From contig JAHFBD010000005.1 in NCBI GenBank assembly GCA_023250175.1, positions 1 through 16,564 of the forward strand: a stretch of 16,564 nucleotides of DNA, given 5' to 3'. The DNA is from Candidatus Melainabacteria bacterium (GTDB lineage Bacteria > Cyanobacteriota > Vampirovibrionia > 2-02-FULL-35-15). Within the stretch, counting starts at the first letter, position 1; the number at the start of each line of letters is the position of its first letter. This document shows positions 7,790 to 14,615 of this stretch, piece by piece. The notes beneath the pieces are model-generated. The model saw only the letters and a program-made list of their open reading frames with translations. It did no database searches and was not told the origin of the DNA. The position numbers and the translations under genes are program-made.

Positions 7790-8001
7790 TCTTTTATTTA
7801 TAGGTGATATTTTATCAGCATGTTAACAGATTAAGATGTCTTAGCTTATTTGAGCGAAGCGTAATACTCCGATGCTTGAGTCGGGGATATAAGCAAGAGA
7901 AAACAAACGACTTCCTTTGATACGACGACCATTGTTGGAGGCAAAAATTGGCGTAATATCCTGTTGATTGTGGCAGGGATAGCCAATTTTAGGGAAGTCA
8001 T
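7790..8001. other. Gene-poor region with a GC-richer inverted-repeat island
   Basis: No recognised gene lies here. Bases 7851-7999 are visibly richer in G+C than the rest of the window. AAAATTGGC (7944-7952) pairs with GCCAATTTT (7982-7990), and GACTTCC (7909-7915) pairs with GGAAGTC (7993-7999). GCGTAATA occurs twice (7859-7866 and 7951-7958). Two minus-strand frames stay open across the island. One begins with ATG at 8001, immediately after the folC TAA, and encodes 51 residues to 7846 with a hydrophobic VCFLLLIS stretch. The other, without a start codon, runs to a TAA at 7841-7843 and reads more protein-like (GRRIKGSRLFSLAYIPDSS). It could be a dispersed intergenic repeat, a decayed coding remnant or a structured RNA. 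Confidence 0.4.
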
Positions 8002-9204
8002 TTATTTTTGAACAAAACCTAGTATTTTTAAGGACTCACCAATTAAATAAAGTGAACCCGTAATTATAATTAAGTCATGTGGAATATCTTTAGCCTTATA
8101 AAGTGCTGACTTTAAATTTGCATAGCAAGTAGCATTGCACCTCTTTTTAATCAAATATTTTGATAGCAAAAAAGGTTCAGTTGCTCTAAATGATTTGGGT
8201 TTAGTACAGAATACCGTGCTTTGTTTTGGAAATAAATTATCGATAAACTGTTTGTAATCCTTATCTAGCATTCCAAAGATATAAACAATTTTTTTGTTTT
8301 TATATTCTTGATGTATAAATTGTCTTAACTCACATGCTGCTGCTGGATTATGTGCTCCGTCAAGAAGCATTTTATGATTTTGAATAAGCTGCAATCTTCC
8401 TGGAAATTGTAACTTTGATAAGAAATTCTTATTCTCTATCTTATTATTTCTTTGTGTCTTTATTTGAGAAGATATTATGTCCCAGGCTTTTAGAGCAATG
8501 GTTATATTCTTATTTCTATAATTTAATATAGATGATGATTTTGAAAAGCTTACTGTTTTAAGATTTGCTTTAAGGTTAGTTGCTATTTGTTTTATTACTG
8601 AAAGTGCTCTTCCCTCAGTTCCAGTAATAATATTATTATTCTCTTTAATGATTCCAGCTTTTTCGTAGGCAATTTTTTCAAGGGTAGATCCAAGATGCTG
8701 CATATGATCATATGAGATATTTGTTATAACTGAACAAATTAGATTTTTTGTATTGATAACATTTGTAGCATCAAGCCGTCCTCCTAAACCTACTTCAAGA
8801 AATGCAATATCTACTTTTTGCTTAGCAAATAATACAAATGCTATCACTGTAAGTGTTTCAAACTCTGTTAATTTACCAAGATGCTTATTTTTAAGCTCAA
8901 ATTGTTTAATCTTTGCTTTCACCGCTCGGATAGTTTTTTTTAATAATACTTTATTAACAAATTTTTCATTAATTACAAATCTTTCATTGATAGAGATCAA
9001 ATGAGGGCTTATATATCTACCTACTTTTAGATTAGTGTTTTTACAAGCAAGGTTTGAAATGTAATAGGTAACCGACCCTTTACCATTTGTTCCACCAATT
9101 TAAACAGAGTTAAATGTATCTTGAGGATTTCCTAGATACTTTAAACATGCTCTTATTCTTTTCAGTCCTAACTTTATAAGATCTTTATTATTCCTCTTCA
9201 CCAT
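8002..9204 (-). pseudogene. folC: folC interrupted by an in-frame TAA before the P-loop
   Basis: Dihydrofolate/folylpolyglutamate synthase (Mur-ligase family), which would add glutamate to folates using ATP. The ATG at 9204, overlapping the end of rne/rng by 17 nt, starts a typical N-terminus (IKLGLKRIRACLKYLGNP). Codon 35, at 9102-9100, is TAA; the same frame continues directly with IGGTNGKGSV, the ATP-binding P-loop, and YISPHLISINERF. The remainder looks intact: FLEVGLGGRLDATN, SYDHM, EKAGIIK, FPGRL, LLDGAHNP and GMLDKD, ending at 8002 after about 400 codons, near family length. A downstream TTG at 9000 could start a shorter protein, but that would lack the P-loop. Both sides align in one frame, so this is a nonsense base, not an indel. 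Real loss, sequencing error or recoding cannot be told apart here. Confidence 0.85.
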
Positions 9205-10846
9205 CAGCTTCTTTTGGGGTTAATGTGAAAACTCCTGACACATCGTTAGCTTTTACACTATATCTGGAATCTTGTGAGTAGTTTTGAGAGATTTCACTTG
9301 CACCGCTATCTTCCTGTGAATCATCATAGTTATTACCGTTATCAAATTCATTGTCAAACTCATTGTCTGTATCTTCTTCTGCATCTACGGTATTAGACAT
9401 TGTTTGAGATTCATCTTCTTGGGGCTCAGACTCACTCCGAGGAGTAACAGGAGAATCTTCAGTGGCAATAGAAGGTTGGGATTGAGATTGATATTCGTCG
9501 TTGTTTTGTTGACCTCTATCATCTCTCTCATATCTTCGCTGCATTCCGCCTCTACCACCTCCACGATTTCTTTGTGAACGCCAGTTATTGTTTCTATTGT
9601 CTTGTCTATGATCGTCCTGGGAATCTGTTCTAATTCTTCGTAATTCTCCACTTAGGGAAATTTCAAGAACTAAACCGCTGCCACTACAGCTTTGACAATG
9701 GTGACCAAAAATTTCCTGTAAGCTTTGTCCTTGTCTTCTTCTTGTTAATTCAACAAGACCAAGATCACTTAATTGTCCTAATTGAGGCTTTGCTCTGTCA
9801 GTCATTAAAGCATTTTCAAAAGCTTCTAAAACATTTATCTGATCTTTTCTGTCATCCATATCAATAAAATCAACAACTATAACACCTCCAATATTTCTAA
9901 GTTTTAGTTGTCTTGCCACTTCATAAGCAGCTTCTAGGTTTGTTTTGAGAACTGTTTCACGTAAGGTTCTTGAGCTTGTAAATCTGCCAGAGTTTACGTC
10001 AATAACAGTTAAGGCTTCTGTTGTTTGTACAAACAAATATCCTCCACTGGGCAATTCAACTTTTGTTTGAAGAGCATTTAAGATCTCTCTTTCAACTCCC
10101 CTTGCAGCTAAAATGTTTCCCTCTTTATGAACACTAATTTCTAAATCTTTACCAGTCCAGTTTTTTAATATTTGTTGTGCTTTTATTTGTCCTTGAGTAC
10201 TATCTAAGATTACTTCATCAATTTCTGCTGTATAAGCATCTCTTATTACTCTATAAATAAAATCCTGATCTCTATACACTAGTCCTGGATATTTATGATT
10301 TTCATGCTTGTCTGCTATTTCTTTCCAGAGATCCCAAAGCATTTTAAAGTCTTCTTCTAAATCATACTCTTCTTTTCCTTCAGCTTCAGTTCTAACTACT
10401 ATACCTACACCTGGTGGCTTTAGTAATGAAACCATAGCCTTTAATCGATTTCGTTCCTGATAATCTACTATTTTTCTGCTTACAGAAACATTTTTATTTT
10501 CAGTAGTTAGAACTAAAAACCTTCCAGGCAAGCTAATTGCAGTGTTTACTCTTGGTCCTTTATTACTTGTTGGTTCTTTTACGATTTGAACTAATAATTT
10601 TTGATTTGGTTGCAATCTATCTGTTAGTGGTCCTTGTCCTGGTATATCACTAGCATGTAGAAACCCCATTCTATTGTTTCCAAGGTTAACAAATACAGCA
10701 TCAATACTAGGCATTATATTTTCAACTTTTGCCGTATAGATATCTCCTAATAACAATTCTCCTTTATGTACAAAAAACTCAATAGCTTTATCATCTTCCA
10801 TAATTGCTGCTATTTTGTCTCTATCTGAAATAATTAATGACTTCAT
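9188..10846 (-). CDS. rne/rng: Ribonuclease E/G family endoribonuclease
   Basis: Endoribonuclease for mRNA decay and rRNA processing. An S1 RNA-binding domain lies at about 34-67 (GDIYTAKVENIMPSIDAVFV), then the 5'-sensor/RNase H-like part. The catalytic metal-binding aspartates are D283 (VIDVNSGRF) and D326 (IVVDFID), and the zinc-link cysteines are C384 and C387 in HCQSCSGSG. After residue 405 comes a disordered tail: an Arg/Gly-rich part at 414-445 (NRGGGRGG) that could bind RNA, then a Gln/Ser/acidic part ending ADGEEE. The 552 residues place it between compact RNase G and long proteobacterial RNase E, similar to cyanobacterial forms. GGGAGG at 10857-10852, 5 nt before the ATG, fixes the start. 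It lies directly after the radical SAM fusion gene, and its 3' end overlaps folC. Confidence 0.95.
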   Translation of the reverse strand: MKSLIISDRDKIAAIMEDDKAIEFFVHKGELLLGDIYTAKVENIMPSIDAVFVNLGNNRMGFLHASDIPGQGPLTDRLQPNQKLLVQIVKEPTSNKGPRVNTAISLPGRFLVLTTENKNVSVSRKIVDYQERNRLKAMVSLLKPPGVGIVVRTEAEGKEEYDLEEDFKMLWDLWKEIADKHENHKYPGLVYRDQDFIYRVIRDAYTAEIDEVILDSTQGQIKAQQILKNWTGKDLEISVHKEGNILAARGVEREILNALQTKVELPSGGYLFVQTTEALTVIDVNSGRFTSSRTLRETVLKTNLEAAYEVARQLKLRNIGGVIVVDFIDMDDRKDQINVLEAFENALMTDRAKPQLGQLSDLGLVELTRRRQGQSLQEIFGHHCQSCSGSGLVLEISLSGELRRIRTDSQDDHRQDNRNNNWRSQRNRGGGRGGMQRRYERDDRGQQNNDEYQSQSQPSIATEDSPVTPRSESEPQEDESQTMSNTVDAEEDTDNEFDNEFDNGNNYDDSQEDSGASEISQNYSQDSRYSVKANDVSGVFTLTPKEADGEEE

Positions 10847-10984
10847 TCTTTCCTCCCAATTTTACCGATACTAAACAAGCAATAACTTACTCTTGTTTAA
10901 TAATAGGCTTATTACTTTTTAAACCCAGATCTCAAACCTCAAACCTCAAACTTGTAGCCTTAAACCTTAGACGTTATCGAAGAA
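10847..10984 (-). promoter_or_regulatory. rne/rng upstream region: hairpin and heptamer tandem repeat
   Basis: On the minus strand, from distal to proximal: three perfect tandem copies of GTTTGAG (10951-10931), then an 8-bp inverted repeat TAAACAAG/CTTGTTTA (10872-10879 with 10892-10899, 12-nt loop), then the Shine-Dalgarno GGGAGG. The hairpin would sit in the mRNA leader, where RNase E genes are often autoregulated. No convincing promoter hexamers were found. Confidence 0.4.
10931..10951. repeat. Three perfect tandem copies of a 7-mer
   Basis: CTCAAAC is repeated three times head to tail (10931-10937, 10938-10944, 10945-10951), in the gap between the radical SAM gene and rne/rng. Copy number may vary between strains. 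Confidence 0.85.
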
Positions 10985-13738
10985 TCAAGATAGAACCATT
11001 TCTTTTCTTATTCTCCACATATATTGCCAAGAAAACTCTTCATTGTCATTTGCTATTTGTAAAACCTTGTTTGATAAATAATTTAAAAGTGTTTCTGTTC
11101 TTGCATTTCCTAAAAGCACCATTTCGAACTCTAATGGTTTTTCGTTTATAATTTCAATCCTTTCTACAAACCTTCTAATATCTATTAGTCTTTCAACATC
11201 ATCAGAAATATTTTTTGTTTTAGACTTTCGGTTATAATTTTTATAAACTTTTAGTGTTACAGATGCTTGAGCTAGAAAACTTTTAACTTCAGTTTTTATC
11301 TCACATATATATTTTTCCCATAAAGTGGGGTTACCTGTCAAAATTTTGTATAAAACCTTAACATTCTCAGTATTTACTAGTTTTTGCCTTAAATTAATAG
11401 TTTTTGCTTTTCTTATCTGAAATTCGACTGGTAATTGCTCATTAAGTCGACTTATTAGGTTAAATTCATCAATAAATTCAGTTAATTCAAGATGTAATAC
11501 CTCATAATCGCTTTCATAATATATAGGTAAAGGCATTAACCATTGAAAGTTTGGTCTTGGGTTGTATCCTTCTGTATGTGCAAATGGTATTTCTGCTCGC
11601 CTAAGTGCTCTTTCAAATAATCTTTGTACATCTAAGTGAGAAATAAATTTTAAGTTGCCTGATTTTGTATGAATTATTTCTACTTTTTGTACAGATTTAT
11701 TACTTTTCAGTGTTCTTCCTTCATTGTTTTTATTTTGCTTCTCTTTTTCCACTATTGTTTTAACAAACTTATTATTTTTAGATTTATCGAGGGTTACTTC
11801 ATTTACAACATTAAGTCCAAAACATACTCCGCAAGCATGACAAGTATTTTCAGTACAAGGTGTCGTTTCAACAACTGTTAGTGCTTTATTGTATTCATCA
11901 ATTAAAAACTTTTTAAGCAATCCAGATTCGATAACTTCCCAAGGATTTGCTGAATTAATATCTCTTTCTTTTATTACTTCGTGTTCTAAATCTAAACCAA
12001 TCTCTTTAGCTGCTTTATTCCAGATATCCAGATTTAAACGATCATCCCAGGCATCAAACTTTGCACCATAATTAAATGCTTTATAAATTAGTTTTGCCAT
12101 TCTTCTGTCACCACGACTTAATACTGCTTCTAATAATGCAATTCTTGGTTCTGTACAATTAAATTTCACATTTTTAAGTTTGTGTTTTTTTAATTGCTCT
12201 CTTAAGTAATTAATTTTGATTTGAAATTCTTTTTGAGAGTTTTGACTAAACCATTGAAATGGTGTGAAAGCTTTAGGAACAAAAGTTGAAATTGTACAAG
12301 TAATTGCAAGAGGTCTTTTGTTTTTTACTTTTGAGAGTTCATATGCCCACTTTAAAATAGATATAATTCCATCTAAGTCTTCATTTGTTTCCGTGGGAAG
12401 ACCTATCATAAAATAAAGTTTGACATGACTAAATCCGCTATCATAAACATTTTCTATAGCTTTTTTTATATCATTTTCTTTTAACCCTTTGTTTATCACT
12501 TCTCTAAGCCGTTCAGTTCCTGCTTCAGGTGCTAATGTAATTCCTGATTTTCTTACAGCATTTAATTCATTTGCCAATTTTAAATCAAACCTATCTGCTC
12601 TTTGTGATGGCATAGATAATGAGATTCCTTTGAAAGAATGTGCATTGTTTAGTTTTACAGCAGTTTCATGTAAACAGGTATAATCACTGGCTGATAAAGA
12701 AAGAAAGGAGTATTCATCATATCCGGTATTTTTTAATGATTCTTGTGAAAGCCTAAGTAGCTCATCAGGCGTTCTTTCCCGAACAGGAAGGTATACATAT
12801 CCTGGCTGACAAAATCTACACCCTCGATCACAACCACGTCTAATTTCAAGAACTTGCCGGTCTTGTACTGATGCTAAATATGGCACGGGTCCTGATGTTG
12901 GCTGATTATGATTACTTAAATTAACTACTCTCTTTGTAATATATTCTGGAATCCTAGATCTTATATTTGAAATATTTACTGGTTTTGGTAAATAGTTGTT
13001 GTTTATATCTGGTGTATAAAACTTTGGAACATAGATGCCTGGTATTTGAGCAAGCTTTAAGAGGAGTTCATCTTTTTCGCCAAGAGTATTTTTAAATTCT
13101 TTTACGGCTTCTAATACTTCTAAAATTACTTCTTCGCCATCTCCGATAATAAAAAAATCTATAAAATCTGCCATAGGCTCAGGGTTAAAAGCTGTAGGAC
13201 CTCCTGCAAAAATTAAAGGAAACAAGGCTTTTCTCTTTTCAGATAATGGAGAAAGATTAGACAATTCAAGAATATTTAAAACATTTGTATAACTTAATTC
13301 ATATGATAAAGAAAAGCCTAGTAAGTCAAACTCATTAAGTGGTTGAAAGCTTTCCCACCCCCAAAGAGGAAGATTATTTTTACGTAATAATTCTTCCATA
13401 TCACTCATAGGAGCATAAGTTCTGTCACAAAGGAAATCATTATGGTTGTTTATAATTTGATATAAGATTTTTGTCCCAAAATTTGACATTCCAAGTTCAT
13501 AAAGATCTGGATAAACCAGTGATACTCTAGCTTTTACGCTATCCCATTCTTTTAATTGCTTGCCATGATTACTTGAATTCTCTTTTTTTATAGAGGGCCC
13601 ACTTACCAAATGTCCCCACTCAATACCTAAGTATTGACCGGGTTTTTGTACTTTCAGTAAAAGATTGTCAACCAAAATCTCATAAAGATTTGTCTGACGA
13701 TGATTTATTGATGATTTATTCGTTGGTATTTCCAGCAT
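10985..13738 (-). CDS. B12-binding-type radical SAM protein fused to a DUF2344 domain (TIGR03960-TIGR03936 type)
   Basis: A 917-residue fusion. Residues about 65-230 resemble the cobalamin-binding-like N-terminal domain of the TIGR03960 group (RVSLVYPDLYELGMSNFG, FAGGPTAFNPEPMADF, IIGDGEE). The radical SAM core carries the 4Fe-4S motif C303-x3-C307-x2-C310 (RRGCDRGCRFCQPG), with PEAGTERLR and KLYFMIGLPTE further on. A second cysteine set, C628/C633/C636/C639 (CTENTCHACGVC), sits at the junction. From about 686 the DUF2344 domain begins (EIIHTKSGNLKFISHLDVQRLFERA, GYNPRPNFQWLMPLPI). The reaction is not known to me; in many bacteria the gene precedes RNase E/G, as here (138 nt away), which hints at RNA modification or maturation. 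The domain names come from motif recognition, not a search. Confidence 0.9.
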   Translation of the reverse strand: MLEIPTNKSSINHRQTNLYEILVDNLLLKVQKPGQYLGIEWGHLVSGPSIKKENSSNHGKQLKEWDSVKARVSLVYPDLYELGMSNFGTKILYQIINNHNDFLCDRTYAPMSDMEELLRKNNLPLWGWESFQPLNEFDLLGFSLSYELSYTNVLNILELSNLSPLSEKRKALFPLIFAGGPTAFNPEPMADFIDFFIIGDGEEVILEVLEAVKEFKNTLGEKDELLLKLAQIPGIYVPKFYTPDINNNYLPKPVNISNIRSRIPEYITKRVVNLSNHNQPTSGPVPYLASVQDRQVLEIRRGCDRGCRFCQPGYVYLPVRERTPDELLRLSQESLKNTGYDEYSFLSLSASDYTCLHETAVKLNNAHSFKGISLSMPSQRADRFDLKLANELNAVRKSGITLAPEAGTERLREVINKGLKENDIKKAIENVYDSGFSHVKLYFMIGLPTETNEDLDGIISILKWAYELSKVKNKRPLAITCTISTFVPKAFTPFQWFSQNSQKEFQIKINYLREQLKKHKLKNVKFNCTEPRIALLEAVLSRGDRRMAKLIYKAFNYGAKFDAWDDRLNLDIWNKAAKEIGLDLEHEVIKERDINSANPWEVIESGLLKKFLIDEYNKALTVVETTPCTENTCHACGVCFGLNVVNEVTLDKSKNNKFVKTIVEKEKQNKNNEGRTLKSNKSVQKVEIIHTKSGNLKFISHLDVQRLFERALRRAEIPFAHTEGYNPRPNFQWLMPLPIYYESDYEVLHLELTEFIDEFNLISRLNEQLPVEFQIRKAKTINLRQKLVNTENVKVLYKILTGNPTLWEKYICEIKTEVKSFLAQASVTLKVYKNYNRKSKTKNISDDVERLIDIRRFVERIEIINEKPLEFEMVLLGNARTETLLNYLSNKVLQIANDNEEFSWQYMWRIRKEMVLS

Positions 13739-13764
13739 TTTTCAAAACCTATTGGGTTCGTTAT

Positions 13765-13798
13765 AATATTACAGTTACTACCTAGCTAGCGTAATATT
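13765..13798. repeat. 8-bp inverted repeat between divergent genes
   Basis: AATATTAC (13765-13772) pairs with GTAATATT (13791-13798) around an 18-nt centre that holds CTAGCTAG. TATAAT at 13762-13767 overlaps the left arm and may be a plus-strand -10 box, but no good -35 was seen. The location between the divergent radical SAM gene and ubiX suits an operator. Confidence 0.4.
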
Positions 13799-13822
13799 TC
13801 TAAGTAAATGACTTATAAGGTA

Positions 13823-13852
13823 AGATTTTATCTGATTTATTCAGTAAAATCT
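13823..13852 (+). promoter_or_regulatory. Strong AT-rich hairpin in the ubiX leader
   Basis: AGATTTTA (13823-13830) pairs with TAAAATCT (13845-13852), and inside it CTGA (13832-13835) pairs with TCAG (13841-13844) around TTTAT, leaving one bulged T. The 12 bp of pairing end immediately before the GGAAGG ribosome site at 13853-13858. No T-run follows, so a terminator is unlikely; control of translation is possible. Confidence 0.5.
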
Positions 13853-13866
13853 GGAAGGTATTATAA

Positions 13867-13929
13867 ATGGTAGATTGGAAGTACTCTGGAAAGCCAGTTT
13901 TGGGAGTGCAGCGAAAAAACCGACGGTAG
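13867..13929 (+). CDS. 20-codon upstream ORF in the ubiX leader (leader peptide or frameshift start)
   Basis: ATG at 13867 is preceded 8 nt upstream by GGAAGG, a much better start signal than either candidate start of ubiX. The frame encodes a basic 20-residue peptide beginning MVDWKYSGK and ending QRKNRR, with TAG at 13927-13929, 20 nt before the ubiX ATG. The frame crosses the heptamer A AAA AAC (13914-13920). A -1 slip there joins exactly the open ubiX frame (continuing PTVGRNILQ). GGGAG lies 7 nt before the heptamer. Whether it is a leader peptide, a programmed frameshift, an assembly indel or chance cannot be settled from one sequence. Confidence 0.35.
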   Translation: MVDWKYSGKPVLGVQRKNRR

Positions 13930-13949
13930 GTAGAAACATATTACAAGCT

Positions 13950-14615
13950 ATGATTAATAATAAGATTGATTTACCATTAACAGTTGGAATATCTGGAGCA
14001 AGTGGCAATATTTATGGACTCAGACTCTTACAATTTCTTTTAGAGAACAATTATAAGATAAATTTAGTAGTTTCAGAAAGTGCATTAAAAGTAGCCTTAC
14101 ATGAAAACAACTTACTTCTTTCAAGTAATCCACAAACACAAAAAGAACAAGTATTATCTTATTTGAGTCTATCGTTATCAAATGATGATTTATTAACGGT
14201 TTGGCCACATGATGATATAGCTGCTTCTATTTCAAGTGGTTCATATAAAACTTCTGGAATGGTTATTATTCCTGCATCTATGGGGACAGTTGCTTCTATT
14301 GCCTGTGGTATCTCTAGAAATTTAATAACTCGTGCAGCAGATGTTTGTTTAAAAGAAAAAAGAAAATTAATTTTAGTCCCAAGAGAAATGCCTGTAAGTT
14401 CAATTCATTTAGAAAATATGCTTAAACTAAGTAATCTTGGTGTAATTATTGCTCCAGCTTGTCCTGGCTTTTATCACAACCCGGTGCAAACATTTGATTT
14501 AATTGATTTTGTTGTTGGCAAAGTATTAGATTTACTTGGTTTTGAACATAATATTTTTAAACGTTGGCAAAGCCAATCTAAACAATTAACTTCTAAAACT
14601 TCTACCAACTTATGA
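13950..14615 (+). CDS. ubiX: UbiX/Pad1 flavin prenyltransferase
   Basis: Makes prenylated FMN from FMN and dimethylallyl phosphate, the cofactor of UbiD-type decarboxylases; cytoplasmic flavoprotein of the HFCD fold. The sequence shows VGISGASGNIYG near the N-terminus, SISSGSYKTSGMVIIPASMGT, RNLITRAADVCLKEKRKL, LVPREMPVSSIHLENML and IIAPACPGFYHNP, all in family order. ATG at 13950 gives 221 residues with a normal short N-terminus. The frame is open further up, to a TTG at 13875, but the added 25 residues are not family-like. Neither start has a good ribosome site, whereas the overlapping short ORF at 13867 does. No ubiD lies in the window. Its 3' end overlaps bioF by ATGA, so the two are translationally coupled. 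Confidence 0.95.
   Translation: MINNKIDLPLTVGISGASGNIYGLRLLQFLLENNYKINLVVSESALKVALHENNLLLSSNPQTQKEQVLSYLSLSLSNDDLLTVWPHDDIAASISSGSYKTSGMVIIPASMGTVASIACGISRNLITRAADVCLKEKRKLILVPREMPVSSIHLENMLKLSNLGVIIAPACPGFYHNPVQTFDLIDFVVGKVLDLLGFEHNIFKRWQSQSKQLTSKTSTNL

Noticed and set aside
9100..9102. TAA reassigned as a sense codon in this organism
   Set aside because: atpD, prfA, rne/rng, uppS and the pilin all end at TAA in the expected place, so general reassignment is not credible; only local recoding or an error remains.
9385..9651. Second ORF of 88 codons on the minus strand
   Set aside because: It is an alternative frame of the low-complexity tail of rne/rng, open because of the biased composition.
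10931..10951. CRISPR-like repeat
   Set aside because: The 7-mers are head to tail with no spacers and only three copies.
13867..13945. Known riboswitch (cobalamin, c-di-GMP, preQ1, FMN, TPP, glutamine)
   Set aside because: I compared the conserved boxes I remember and none matched; only a generic folded leader is supported.
13875..13949. TTG at 13875 as the ubiX start
   Set aside because: It adds 25 residues with no family resemblance, has no ribosome site, and the domain begins normally just after ATG 13950.
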